Source: Endozoicomonas euniceicola
GTDB lineage: Bacteria > Pseudomonadota > Gammaproteobacteria > Pseudomonadales > Endozoicomonadaceae
NCBI RefSeq assembly: GCF_025562755.1
Contig: NZ_CP103300.1
Location: 3,659,001 to 3,723,000, forward strand
Length of the DNA stretch: 64,000 nucleotides
Reading direction: 5' to 3'
In this document: piece after piece, positions 54,901-63,966 of the stretch
Numbering within the stretch: position 1 is the stretch's first letter
How the letters are laid out: every line of letters starts with the position of its first letter
Notes under the pieces: model-generated
Told to the model about the DNA's origin: nothing
The model's input: the letters and a program-made list of their open reading frames with translations, nothing else
Databases searched by the model: none
Made by a program: the position numbers and the translations under genes

Positions 54901-56261
54901 AACGGAGAATATCCCGTTCTTACGGGTCTTTTTCTGACTAGCCTTCCGGTGTGTCTTTTGGCAGGATTCAACTTTTTAATAACAGCTTTCATGCCCCTGC
55001 GGCTTTTGTCATATAGCCCCCCGGCAGCATCATAAACTCTTGAGGCTGCCTGTTTTGTTGCCTTTATTCCCCGGCTGGATAAGCTGGCTGCAGTGGATTT
55101 CAGAGTTTGCCAATAGTTTGAGCCCTGGCTATCGCTATCATCACGACCCTTGCCTGAAGCCTGTAGCTGAGTAGCAGCGATAGCCTTTACTGCATTGGGT
55201 AATACTTTTTCAACCGGTTTGCTCGTAGTATCAGAGTTTTCTTTTCTCTTGCTCTTTTTTTTGTTCACTCTCTGATGATTATGTTCAGATTGCTTCTGGC
55301 ATTTATCTGGTTCAGATTCACAGGTTGTGGGCTTGATGGTTTTGTCATTACTATCTTCGGATATCTTTGAAGATTGTTGGGAAGTAAGGCCTTCGCTGCT
55401 TTCGGGTATAGCACGTTGTTCGGACTGCTGTGCAGGTGTATGGGTTGGCTGTTCTGTGGTTTGTTGTTGAAGTTCTTGCCTGAGCCTGACTATGATAGTT
55501 TCACTCTTTTTCGCTTCATTAGTTGCCTGAGCGGCTGTTAATAATAGCTCTTTATCCTTTTCTTCCAGTTTCCTAGTCAGTTTTGCTATTTCTTTTTTTC
55601 TCTCTTCCTCTCTTTCTTTTGCCCTTTTTTTAGCTGCCTGAATTCTTTTCTCTTTTTCTTTTTCCTCTTTAGCTTTCTTCCTCTCTTCATTCTCGCTTTC
55701 TATTCTTCTTAGCTCTTCAAGTTGTTCAATACTTGACTGCAGTATTTCTGCTCTTCTTCTTTCTTCGTCAAGATCATTGTTTAAACCATCTATGATGCTC
55801 TGGTCATTGTACTGCGTGCTTGCAATTTGTTGTGACAGGAAAGCAATTGTATTCTGCCTTTCAGTTAATGCTCTCTGCAGTCCGAGTAACTCTGCCTGAT
55901 TAACAACGACTAAGGGGGTAGGTGGCGTGCTTCTTTGTGCTAAAAAGTCTCCGACCGTCAATCCCGGGGCTCGGTTTGGGTGTGGGTAAATAGCAAAAAA
56001 ATTTATGAATTCCTCAATGAACTCCCTGACATTGATTGTTCCCTCGGGCTGATTTTCTCTGAGTTGACTTATATAGTTTAAAAAGTGTTCTCTGGATTCA
56101 TTCAGAAGATATTCTTTTTTATTAGAAGGCAGACCCGATTGATTCACGGCTTCGGTATAGCTCTCATCGTCGTTCTGGGCTAAAACAGTAGTGTGCATCT
56201 GGAAAAATAAATAAGGCAGAAGCAGGGTAATCCGGAGGATGGCACTATTTTTTTTAATCAT
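51936..56261 (-). CDS. Very large exported coiled-coil protein of unknown function
   Basis: The 1441-residue product starts with a signal peptide (MIKKNSAILRITLLLPYLFF, ending VLA-QND). Residues about 130-265 are a long charged coiled coil (EERRRAEILQSSIEQLEEL, then Lys/Glu repeats). A Ser/Gln-rich low-complexity stretch and a basic region follow. A membrane span lies near residue 465 (LKALTYTAVSLGALFLGVKS). The remaining 950 residues are AT-rich coding sequence with no recognised domain and several Cys. It could be an exported effector or surface protein. It ends 140 bases from the DUF4212 gene and lies next to another large exported orphan in the same direction. Confidence 0.7.
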   Translation of the reverse strand: MIKKNSAILRITLLLPYLFFQMHTTVLAQNDDESYTEAVNQSGLPSNKKEYLLNESREHFLNYISQLRENQPEGTINVREFIEEFINFFAIYPHPNRAPGLTVGDFLAQRSTPPTPLVVVNQAELLGLQRALTERQNTIAFLSQQIASTQYNDQSIIDGLNNDLDEERRRAEILQSSIEQLEELRRIESENEERKKAKEEKEKEKRIQAAKKRAKEREEERKKEIAKLTRKLEEKDKELLLTAAQATNEAKKSETIIVRLRQELQQQTTEQPTHTPAQQSEQRAIPESSEGLTSQQSSKISEDSNDKTIKPTTCESEPDKCQKQSEHNHQRVNKKKSKRKENSDTTSKPVEKVLPNAVKAIAATQLQASGKGRDDSDSQGSNYWQTLKSTAASLSSRGIKATKQAASRVYDAAGGLYDKSRRGMKAVIKKLNPAKRHTGRLVRKRPVRTGYSPLKALTYTAVSLGALFLGVKSYRYRVTETDKDSAARKQTSKEPLLKAVERLNSNNNLLLAELIQEFIDSPWEKADFPVTGIYDKSSGTILAKMEQPTKTACSDYEYGIVGYTDQAISQNHIPFFSISDDKFTTIVTNTITYLASKAPDLMVPGNNQHIDILASSLMWCGLPTSNKSKKLHRYCLDAVIQKVKNEGVDWYNHGIHKHYWHGIDSSEQSESMLTVSPVFNLTTECELGILSYQPRVVKPSFISTLYVSTPLIDHNYSSTQIPPTENHVFSAPPEDYSHTDMKKTKPIPDRNNEQSLQELTTLSNLHETAILQTPDSSLAERFHYLPIQQGKKLDKHAFMWKLHPLIDNHGLRKKNISYFPHYLSTIDSTASILYLILYKSNRFFIHSPFILYLATRTYIYFFHPDIQNRYVNEKSDTNIRISFLQKTLNQYKANLKDNKKYNMLFLLSLDTNSPLGVISFNDNDVEYYSDNIKKIKTFGYYPLTQLESGKQKILFDKAFFECSRHYGIECNHENQIHREYIKFYLAICSNKQSCTKSLFDDTYSFWTMISNEFDWPEIATYQFYYKSPTFKFDQQGFYLAVFLSEKNNIVNLGIEQKTSSFDQVKSYLPSISSHQKESSLVSMNGKYFCYPFVPENSNECLFSTTKKQTLLTNFNKEKIFFLQKFMYDQSSILLFFLHDTLLHTHTNKKILFTNNTNIKEASCSNIIYNSLRAYCSTVANSIKKRDLSLIMEVKAEKNLWIPVFKKSTSNESSEYKYHFSHRIKFGELTIDQVGRHIDYILTYMEQGDISTKSLLHSNILINSLSVIGVLDDESDSIHKDVYDARYQSVLGRSAHNKGLKTLIPCLNTKIQVNRLCSDRDECLRLMPGWRIKVGIDNQVSHYIETLYPVWITHDKTLSAFLNASAVPQAPQFLGNTNKLKVYKYTSQLNKPEESVSGESIESNSETLYVLSENELQYSRKLDVHLLKDGMIHTDHCGIGNN

Positions 56262-56446
56262 AACGGACTCTTCTGAATAAAAAAGACTGATACCTTTTAT
56301 GCAGGCACTACAGTTAAGACTCGATCAAACGTTCGATGATTGATGAGGAGGCAATCCAGGATTTTACCTCCTCCGGATTTTTGTCAGGGATTAAAGTATT
56401 CCCATTTTTGTGTCTCCTCTGCACTACGGGCAGGCGCTCTGACATT

Positions 56447-58027
56447 CTAGAACGATCCGGAAGCCGAAAGGGTTCCTGAAAGTCCACCAGGCCCAGGCAT
56501 ATAGGCGCCGGGTTTTTTATCATCGTCGTCGTCTTTTTTTCCCTTTTGGATTTCAGAAAACCCATGGCTATTGATACAACCGGAGCGCTCCAGAAGAATA
56601 TTTAAAAGTAATTTTATAACGGGATTGGATGCCGAGTAGATATCATTTGCTCCCAGAAAAAAGTTTGGCATACTGTTTTCCGTGAGTAACTGGCTATTTT
56701 GTCTCATGCCCAACAGTGTATTTTTTTCACTTTCCGCAGTATTCGCTTTGGGGGTGAAAGCGGTCAGAAGGGCAGGCGTTTTTGGGTAGTTATCCAGTAT
56801 ATGTCTAATGTTTTCTAATGTTTTTGATCTGGCCTTTTCATTATCGGCAGGGCCAGTCAATGAAGAGATCAGCAGCAGCCCGGGATCCGGTAAGAGGATG
56901 GCTGCAGGCAATTGCAGGTTACCGGCATAACCTTCTGAAGCTTCGACATTACGGATTTCTGTTGTGTTTACTGCTACGGCACCAGCACCAGCACCAGCAC
57001 CAGCACCAGCACCATCTCTATACTCAATGGTGATATAGGCATCAGTAATCATTGCCTGCCTTGTTCTGCCTTGTTGATCCGTGCGGGTTGCATGCTCGTT
57101 GATTTCTTCTATTGATGAGCGAAACACTCCATGCTGAGAGGCACTGATCAGGCTTGCGGTAACGTTTTCGTCGTTATTCAGGGCATTTATAATTGGTTCA
57201 AGCTCTTCTGCAGTGATGCGGAATATATTCAGGACATTTGAACGGTTTGCGATAATATTTTCTGCGAGAATTCTCGCTCTTGCCTCAAAGTCCGGGCTTA
57301 ATCTTGTTGCGTCTTCCCGTAGCTGGCTTTGGTGTTGTTGATTGAAGAGTCTATTTAATGGTTGGTAAAAGTTTTTGTTAAACGATAAGCTGGCTTCGTT
57401 TAATTCGCCCTGTTCATCCATAAACATCTCACGAATTCTGTGGTTGTCCAGCAATTTTTCATAATCATTATTCGAACCACCGGGTTCACTCAGGATTGAA
57501 TTGATCAGACTTCTGTCGATTGCAATAGAGGGGATGTTACTGGCGTACTCTTCGGAATTGGAGTGCTGCATAAGGAACTCATGCCGCGCTCTCATCATCT
57601 CGTCTGTTTCCATTGAGTTAATGATTCGATAACCCGTCGCTCCTACGGTCGTTATCCGCAGCTCTCGGTCTCCTACCTGAATGACATCGAGAGAAACAGG
57701 GTAAGGGTAATAGGTGTTGTGATGTTGTCCGTCCGCCACCGAAGGAACCTGCCCTGAACCCGGTGAAAGCAAAAGTGTCGGATTGCCTTCAGAGTTGACA
57801 ACAGGGATATACTGGGATGAACCAGTGACAGTATATGTCACAGGGGAAACTTCATTTCCCTGATAGGCAATGGGATAGGACAGTTTTGTCTGAGGAGGTG
57901 CTTTAGTCCATTCTGGCTTATCCTCGTTACCTGCATGGACTGGCCCTGATAAGAAAGGTAAAAGCCCCAGTGCCTGAATAAACAATGACGTTTTGCGCAG
58001 AGCTATCGAGTAAAATGGTTTTGGCAT
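56447..58027 (-). CDS. Exported orphan protein with Gly-Ala repeat
   Basis: The 526-residue product has a signal peptide (MPKPFYSIALRKTSLFIQAL, ending VHA-GNE). It shows no recognised domain. A (Gly-Ala)6 run near residue 340 is encoded by a hexanucleotide repeat (56980-57015), and a KKDDDDDKK stretch lies near the C-terminus. The mature protein is mostly predicted helical in the middle (ARARILAENIIANRSNVLNIF). It precedes the large coiled-coil gene by about 185 bases in the same direction, so the two may be coexpressed. It is divergent from putA. Function unknown. Confidence 0.68.
   Translation of the reverse strand: MPKPFYSIALRKTSLFIQALGLLPFLSGPVHAGNEDKPEWTKAPPQTKLSYPIAYQGNEVSPVTYTVTGSSQYIPVVNSEGNPTLLLSPGSGQVPSVADGQHHNTYYPYPVSLDVIQVGDRELRITTVGATGYRIINSMETDEMMRARHEFLMQHSNSEEYASNIPSIAIDRSLINSILSEPGGSNNDYEKLLDNHRIREMFMDEQGELNEASLSFNKNFYQPLNRLFNQQHQSQLREDATRLSPDFEARARILAENIIANRSNVLNIFRITAEELEPIINALNNDENVTASLISASQHGVFRSSIEEINEHATRTDQQGRTRQAMITDAYITIEYRDGAGAGAGAGAGAVAVNTTEIRNVEASEGYAGNLQLPAAILLPDPGLLLISSLTGPADNEKARSKTLENIRHILDNYPKTPALLTAFTPKANTAESEKNTLLGMRQNSQLLTENSMPNFFLGANDIYSASNPVIKLLLNILLERSGCINSHGFSEIQKGKKDDDDDKKPGAYMPGPGGLSGTLSASGSF
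56980..57015. repeat. CACCAG hexanucleotide repeat (Gly-Ala codons)
   Basis: Five exact CACCAG units plus CACCAT, in frame in the orphan gene. Length changes would add or remove Gly-Ala pairs without a frameshift. Confidence 0.9.
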
Positions 58028-58232
58028 TTTTTACAGTATCCTTGCTGGTACAGATTGGTTTCAAATCACGAGTTTCAATACAAACTCTCAGGGGATATAA
58101 AAATCCAGAGTAAAGAGTAGTACCCTTATGTGACTTTTGAACAAAATATTTATGCCAGTAAAATAGGTGGAACTATTGCACCCATTCTGCAATACACAAT
58201 AAACAGGCAACACAGTTTGCCCTGGCTTAAAC
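58028..58232. other. Divergent region between the exported orphan and putA
   Basis: About 200 AT-rich bases that should contain the promoters of both genes. I could not place promoter boxes or a PutA operator with confidence. Confidence 0.4.
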
Positions 58233-61200
58233 ATGAGAAATAACAATATGCTCAAAGCTAGCGATGCGTTTATTCCCGATATTCTTGATTCAGGTTCCGC
58301 CCGGCTGAGGCAACACATTTCTCCCCATTACTGTATTGATGAATCGGACTGGCTGGCGGAACTGGTGCAAGAGGTCAGACCCACCCCGCAGGAACTGAGG
58401 GTTATCTCGCAACGAGCCACGGAGCTGGTTGAGACAGTCCGTGAGCGCAATGACGCTATTCATATGATTGATGCCCTGCTGTTGCAGTACAGCCTTGATA
58501 CCCGGGAAGGCATTTTGCTGATGTGTCTGGCTGAGGCATTAATGCGAATTCCTGATGCTGAAACCGCTGACGCGCTGATCAAAGACAAGTTAAGCGTTGC
58601 TGACTGGAACAGCCACCTTAGCCAGAGTGAATCACTGCTGGTGAATGCTTCCACCTGGGGGCTGATGCTGACCGGTAAGGTCGTTACCCTTGATCGCAAC
58701 CAAGATGGTTCTTCGTCCGGTATCATCAATCGCCTTGTGAACAAAATGGGCGAGCCTGTGATTCGGCAGGCGGTTCATCAGGCCATGAAGATTATGGGCA
58801 AGCACTTTGTGCTGGGGCGCACCATGACAGAAGCCCTGAAAAACGGTCATAAAGCTATGGAGCAGGGCTATACCTATTCTTTCGATATGCTCGGTGAAGC
58901 GGCTCTCACCGCAGCCGATGCGGCACGTTATCATGGGGAATACCTGTCTGCGATCAGGGCTGTGGGAACCTTTTCTAAGAACGCACAGTCCCGGAGGTTA
59001 AACGCGCCACGTCCCTCCATATCCATCAAACTGTCTGCCTTGCACCCCCGCTACGAGGTGTCCCAGAAAAACAGGGTGATGACCGAGCTGTTTGATAGTG
59101 TGCTGGCATTGATTCAGGAGGCCCGGCAACAGGATGTTGCTATTACGATTGACGCGGAAGAACAGGACCGGCTGGAGCTCTCCCTTGAACTGTTTGAAAA
59201 ACTGTATACACACCCGGACTGTAGCGGCTGGGGAGGCTTTGGGCTGGTGGTTCAGACTTATGGCAAACGGGCATTGCCGGTACTGGTCTGGCTGGCGGGG
59301 CTGGCCAGAGAGCAGGGAGACCGAATTCCGGTCAGGCTGGTAAAAGGGGCTTACTGGGACAGCGAAATCAAACTGTGCCAGCAACAGGGTTTACAGGGTT
59401 ATCCTGTTTATACCCGTAAAGAAGCGACTGATGTCGCTTATCTGGCCTGCGCCCGTTTTTTATTACAGGACTTTGCCCAGCCTCTGTTATTTCCACAGTT
59501 TGCCAGCCATAACGCTCACACCGTCGCCGCCATTCTCTGTATGGCGGGAAGCCAGAAAACCTATGAATTTCAACGGCTGCATGGGATGGGGGACGCTCTT
59601 TATAACACGGTTATACAACAAGAGTCGTCAGATGTAAGAATCTATGCCCCGGTTGGCAGCCATAAAGACCTTCTTCCCTATCTGGTCAGGCGTTTGCTGG
59701 AAAACGGGGCGAACTCATCCTTTGTTCATCGCCTGGTGGATGCGAAAACCCCCGTGGCCGATCTTGTTCACCATCCTGCCGAACAGTTGCAGCAATATTC
59801 AGTACTGGCCAATGACCGTATCCCCTTGCCAGAAGCCATTTTTGGCAGCGAGCGGGTGAACTCCAGCGGCATTAATATTGATATAGAACATGAGTGGGCA
59901 CCCTTCAGTGAGGGTGTGCAGAGGCATATGACCCGGCAATGGAAAAAAGGCCCCATCGTGGGTGGTCAGCCAGTGGAAACCGCTGAGGTTTCAAACATAT
60001 TGAGTCCATACCGACGGCAGGAAACCGTTGGCACCATGAACGGGGCTGGTAACGCTGAGGTTGAAATGGCTCTGGATAAAGCCACCCATGCCTTTAACCG
60101 TTGGAACCGGACGGATGTCAGTCAGCGTTCTGCCTGTCTGGAACGACTCGCGGACTTGCTGGAAACGCACCGGGACGAGCTGGTAGCCCTTTGTCACCGG
60201 GAAGCGGGTAAAACCATTCATGACGCTATTGATGAGATTCGTGAGGCGGTTGACTTCTGTCGTTATTATGCGGTGCAGGCGCGGGAAAAGTTCGGTGCGC
60301 CCATGGTGATGACTGGACCAACCGGGGAATCGAATGAACTGTATCTTTCCGGTCGTGGCGTTTTTGTCTGTATCAGCCCGTGGAACTTTCCCCTGGCGAT
60401 TTTTCTCGGGCAGATTACGGCGGCACTGTCAGCGGGTAATGTGGTAATTGCCAAACCGGCGGAACAGACCGGGCTGATTGCAGCGAGAGCCACCGAGTTA
60501 ATGCTGGAAGCCGGAATACCTGATGATGTTATTCATCTGCTGCCAGGTGATGGAGCAACGGTGGGTGGCCGTTTAGTGGCTGATCCACGAATCGCAGGGG
60601 TTGCCTTTACAGGGTCTACTGAAACAGCGCAGCGGATTAATCAGACTCTGGCCAACCGACCGGGAGCCATTGTGCCATTGATTGCGGAAACCGGCGGTAT
60701 GAACACCATGCTGGTGGATTCAACGGCACTGCCTGAACAAGTGGTGCAGGATGTTATTCATTCTGCCTTTGGCAGTGCCGGGCAGCGCTGTTCGGCTTTA
60801 CGGGTTTTGTATATTCAGGACGATGTTGCGCAGCGGATTATTGAACTCCTGAAAGGCGCTATGCAGGAATTGCGGGTGGGCGATCCGGCGCTCCATGAAA
60901 CCGATGTTGGCCCTGTTATTGATGCGGATGCGTTGGCAGGTCTTGAACGTCATGTGGAGAAAATTAAGCAGGAAGCCACACTGATTGCTGAAACGCCGTT
61001 GTCAGAAGAGTGTGCTGATGGCTACTTTATTGCCCCTGTCGCTTTTGAAATTAACCGCATTTCCCAGCTGGAACGGGAACAGTTTGGCCCAATATTGCAT
61101 GTGATTCGCTATAAGGCTTCAGAGCTGGATCAGATTCTGGATGATATTAACGACACGGGTTATGGTTTGACTCTGGGTGTGCATACCCGCAATGAGGCTT

Positions 61201-61430
61201 CTGCCTGTTACATTGAAGAACGCCTGAACGTGGGGAATGCTTACATTAACCGTAACCAGATAGGTGCCGTGGTCGGGGTTCAGCCTTTTGGTGGGCAGGG
61301 ACTGTCAGGTACCGGGCCTAAAGCCGGTGGGCCGCATTATCTGTACCGGTTTGCCACCGAGCGAACCCGCACTGTTAATACGACGGCGGTCGGTGGTAAT
61401 GCTACGTTATTGTCGCTGGGTGATGGTTGA
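58233..61430 (+). CDS. putA: Bifunctional proline dehydrogenase / L-glutamate-gamma-semialdehyde dehydrogenase
   Basis: PutA oxidises proline to glutamate in two steps. The 1065-residue product has the FAD-dependent proline dehydrogenase barrel (SIKLSALHPRYE, VRLVKGAYWDSE, FASHNAHTVAA) and then the aldehyde dehydrogenase domain (ISPWNFPLAIFLGQITAAL, E819 in AETGG, catalytic C853 in GQRCSALR, QPFGGQGLSGTGPKAGGP). It lacks the N-terminal ribbon-helix-helix DNA-binding domain and the C-terminal extension of E. coli PutA (1320 residues). It should therefore be purely enzymatic and not its own repressor. Start ATG 58233 is used; ATG 58248 is also possible. Confidence 0.95.
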   Translation: MRNNNMLKASDAFIPDILDSGSARLRQHISPHYCIDESDWLAELVQEVRPTPQELRVISQRATELVETVRERNDAIHMIDALLLQYSLDTREGILLMCLAEALMRIPDAETADALIKDKLSVADWNSHLSQSESLLVNASTWGLMLTGKVVTLDRNQDGSSSGIINRLVNKMGEPVIRQAVHQAMKIMGKHFVLGRTMTEALKNGHKAMEQGYTYSFDMLGEAALTAADAARYHGEYLSAIRAVGTFSKNAQSRRLNAPRPSISIKLSALHPRYEVSQKNRVMTELFDSVLALIQEARQQDVAITIDAEEQDRLELSLELFEKLYTHPDCSGWGGFGLVVQTYGKRALPVLVWLAGLAREQGDRIPVRLVKGAYWDSEIKLCQQQGLQGYPVYTRKEATDVAYLACARFLLQDFAQPLLFPQFASHNAHTVAAILCMAGSQKTYEFQRLHGMGDALYNTVIQQESSDVRIYAPVGSHKDLLPYLVRRLLENGANSSFVHRLVDAKTPVADLVHHPAEQLQQYSVLANDRIPLPEAIFGSERVNSSGINIDIEHEWAPFSEGVQRHMTRQWKKGPIVGGQPVETAEVSNILSPYRRQETVGTMNGAGNAEVEMALDKATHAFNRWNRTDVSQRSACLERLADLLETHRDELVALCHREAGKTIHDAIDEIREAVDFCRYYAVQAREKFGAPMVMTGPTGESNELYLSGRGVFVCISPWNFPLAIFLGQITAALSAGNVVIAKPAEQTGLIAARATELMLEAGIPDDVIHLLPGDGATVGGRLVADPRIAGVAFTGSTETAQRINQTLANRPGAIVPLIAETGGMNTMLVDSTALPEQVVQDVIHSAFGSAGQRCSALRVLYIQDDVAQRIIELLKGAMQELRVGDPALHETDVGPVIDADALAGLERHVEKIKQEATLIAETPLSEECADGYFIAPVAFEINRISQLEREQFGPILHVIRYKASELDQILDDINDTGYGLTLGVHTRNEASACYIEERLNVGNAYINRNQIGAVVGVQPFGGQGLSGTGPKAGGPHYLYRFATERTRTVNTTAVGGNATLLSLGDG

Positions 61431-61583
61431 CAGCTTCTTTACGTGGGGGGAGAGCGGTCACCAGAAGCTATTGCCTCTTATGGGCTATGGGTTGGCTCTG
61501 CCCTTTTAAATCTGGCAAACCCGGCTACCTTCTCCCCGAGACAGCTGGGCTTGCGCGCCGCTTTTGTGGTTACCGGCGGTTAG

Positions 61584-63446
61584 TCATTTTTTTTTCTCAT
61601 AGACAAAACGTTGTTGGCAAGTCGGGCAGTTCTTTATACCGTCTTTGATAATATTATTAGCGCAGTTTTGGTGTATTTTATGACCGCATGGCAATATTTT
61701 GCACCCGAAAAAGACACTTTCAGAACAAACGCAGCAAGCTTCATGGGCTGATTTTTCACTGCACGGATGATTATCTTTGAGGTGATTGTCAAGGCAAACA
61801 CCGCACCCATCGCAATGGAAAGAACTATCCCCATGGATACGACATATACCACATTTATTGCAGTGATGAGGGCTGTCTTTCAATCCGCTGAATTGCTGGC
61901 AATGGGGACAAAAATACTCAGAAAATTTAATGCCGCATTTTTGACAGAATTCATTGAATCCCTGCTCCTCTTTGCAAGAGCAACATTTTATTTTTTTTGC
62001 GTTGCGGGCTTTTAGTTTGACTGTTCCACAATCGCTCCGATCATTGTGGCAGCGATGACAGGGCCACCATGTTTCATTACAGCATTCAAAATTGACCAGG
62101 CAGCGTCGCTGATAATGCTCACAACCCTCGGAGCCAGTATCCTCTGCATTCACTGCCGCTGCTGCTGACTGCTCAGCCTGAGTTCGGAGTTCAGCTGCCG
62201 GATCCATAACAGAACCAAAGTGGACGCCACTAACAATAGCGTCCCCACTTGAACCTGAAACAACAGGCAGCAGGCTATTCGCCTGATTTGAACCCCAAAG
62301 TAGCAGTTGTTCCATTACTATGTCGATCATTGCCTGCAGTCCTGTTGCTACTGCCCCGGCTGCTCCCTGACGATTATTTGTGGAATCAGCCGGCGTATTA
62401 TCTGTGGCAACCCCATCACTCTGGACGTTAGTGGGTACTGGTGTTGAAGTGGAAGCGTGGTCGCCCAGGTCTGGCCCTTGCATACCATTTAGCTCTGATT
62501 CTGAAAGTATTGTCGGTTCCTGAAAGTTCTCATGCACTGCAGCTTGTTCCTGACAGGCTTCTGGGTTTTCCGAAAGGTTGCATAATCCCGGTCGATTCTG
62601 GAAGGTAATCGTTTGAAAGGCTCCCGGTTCGTTGCTCCGCCCCGGAGTAACAATTGAGCGCTGCCCATCCTCCACTCTCAGATCAACTGTCAGGGCTGAG
62701 TCTGTTTCCCGTAACTGGAATGACAGTGAGTTATTGGGAGAGTCTACGTTTATGGCAGCAACCGATACGACAGGTAATAGATTATTTATCGCAGCCAACT
62801 CGGGAACCAGCACCCAAAGATTTAAACTTTCAATTTCCTTCAGGATTTCCCTGAAGTCTGATTCTTCAAGTCTATTTTGCAGAACCCCGATCAGCTCAAT
62901 CAAACGTTCAATGGGCGTAACCCTTTGAGGGGGATGCTGGTTACTTAACACAGCGGTGTAAGTACCTTCAAAAATTAATCTAATTTCATCAACCTGTGTT
63001 GGTGGGATAGCACTGGTAATACTGAGTCTTTCAAGAGTGGAAATCAGGGAATCCGTACTATCGAAACCAGCTGCATCCTGGTTTTCCTGATTTAACTCTT
63101 CAATATTAGAAGGTGCTGGAGTCAGGGTTAGAACACCCGTGTCAGGCTGAAAAATACATAAACCTCGTTCTCTTGACGATTCAACAAACTCTCTGGGTTG
63201 CTCTCCAATATTCTGAATAGTGATTGAGCCATCATCGAGCTCAGATAGTTGTATATATTGAGTTTGTTTTATTTCCTCCGAGACCTGTATTTCATATGGA
63301 TAGAAATGCACCCCTGCCGCCTCGGCTCCGGGCGCCACTGACAACAGGCAAACAATTAAAACCAGAAACCCGGAGCAGAAAATAAATATAGAGCTAACGA
63401 TAGCGAGCAAGGCATTTTTATTGGAAAAAGTAATCATAACGTTCAC
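61584..63446 (-). CDS. Exported protein with RCHY1/PIRH2-like CHY, CTCHY and RING zinc fingers
   Basis: The 620-residue product begins with a hydrophobic export signal (about residues 10-40, ending AEA). About 400 residues of unknown, Ser/Asn/Glu-rich sequence follow. The last 180 residues reproduce the zinc-finger array of the animal/plant E3 ubiquitin ligase RCHY1 (PIRH2). The CHY finger starts CEHYQRRC at C442 and continues CCNETWWPCHRCHND and KCCSCKEEQ. The CTCHY finger has FSEYFCPHCQQFSG, HHCNKCGICRIHG and FHCDGCGVCL. The C3H2C3 RING (571-609) has CCVC, ILPCGHKIHQNC and CPTC. All metal ligands appear present. The likely activity is E2-dependent ubiquitin ligation in a host cell. It lies at the end of the accessory block, convergent with putA. 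Confidence 0.92.
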   Translation of the reverse strand: MNVMITFSNKNALLAIVSSIFIFCSGFLVLIVCLLSVAPGAEAAGVHFYPYEIQVSEEIKQTQYIQLSELDDGSITIQNIGEQPREFVESSRERGLCIFQPDTGVLTLTPAPSNIEELNQENQDAAGFDSTDSLISTLERLSITSAIPPTQVDEIRLIFEGTYTAVLSNQHPPQRVTPIERLIELIGVLQNRLEESDFREILKEIESLNLWVLVPELAAINNLLPVVSVAAINVDSPNNSLSFQLRETDSALTVDLRVEDGQRSIVTPGRSNEPGAFQTITFQNRPGLCNLSENPEACQEQAAVHENFQEPTILSESELNGMQGPDLGDHASTSTPVPTNVQSDGVATDNTPADSTNNRQGAAGAVATGLQAMIDIVMEQLLLWGSNQANSLLPVVSGSSGDAIVSGVHFGSVMDPAAELRTQAEQSAAAAVNAEDTGSEGCEHYQRRCLVNFECCNETWWPCHRCHNDRSDCGTVKLKARNAKKIKCCSCKEEQGFNEFCQKCGIKFSEYFCPHCQQFSGLKDSPHHCNKCGICRIHGDSSFHCDGCGVCLDNHLKDNHPCSEKSAHEACCVCSESVFFGCKILPCGHKIHQNCANNIIKDGIKNCPTCQQRFVYEKKK

Positions 63447-63741
63447 TCCACTTCGCTTTCAACTATCCAGTTTTTCAGCGCAAAATCGCTTCACACTGAG
63501 TTTCTTTCAGTTTGAAAGCACTTTTAAAAGGGATGTTCGAGACATAATTCATGTTTATAGAAAACATCTGTCGTCAATGGGGGGGCAACTGGTTGCCTGA
63601 AATTAATCAATCAGCTCGTTTATATAGAACGCTTTAATCCTAAGCGCCACTTTAATTAATGAACCGAGAGCCAGTCGGACTTAGAGCAAAAATCTGGCGT
63701 AATTGCCAATAATCACCTTTCAGGCAAACGACTTCTGACAA
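63447..63741. other. Gap between the RING protein gene and the IS remnant
   Basis: About 295 AT-rich bases with no gene. It should contain the promoter of the minus-strand RING gene, and perhaps the left end of the IS1182-type element. I found no clear inverted repeat within the window. Confidence 0.4.
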
Positions 63742-63966
63742 ATGAAGAAATGGACTTTCAGGCCAGTTGACCGCAGCACTCCAGACATGTTTCCTGCCAG
63801 TGTCGATGATTATTTACCGGAACGTTATCTCGCCCGTTTTGTTGTAAAGGTCGTCGAGCAGCTCGGTTTTGATCCGTTCATCAAGTCCTGTAGCAATAGA
63901 GGCTCCAAAGCCGGGCATCCATCACTCATGCTCTCACTGTTATTTTATGGATTTTTCTTTAGGTAA
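63742..63966 (+). pseudogene. IS1182-type transposase, N-terminal remnant
   Basis: The 74-residue frame matches the conserved N-terminus of IS1182-family transposases: DDYLPERYLARFVVKVVEQL, then the NRGSKAGHPSLMLSLLFYG motif. It then stops at FFFR where intact proteins continue YGYATGVFSSR. No continuation is visible in other frames in the last 34 bases. It is either truncated by a deletion or disrupted by an event that extends beyond the window. Confidence 0.75.

Noticed and set aside
56314..56565. 83-codon minus-strand frame at the 3' end of the exported orphan
   Set aside because: It starts inside the 526-residue gene in another frame and lacks a convincing ribosome site. It could be a frameshifted tail of that gene but I cannot show it.
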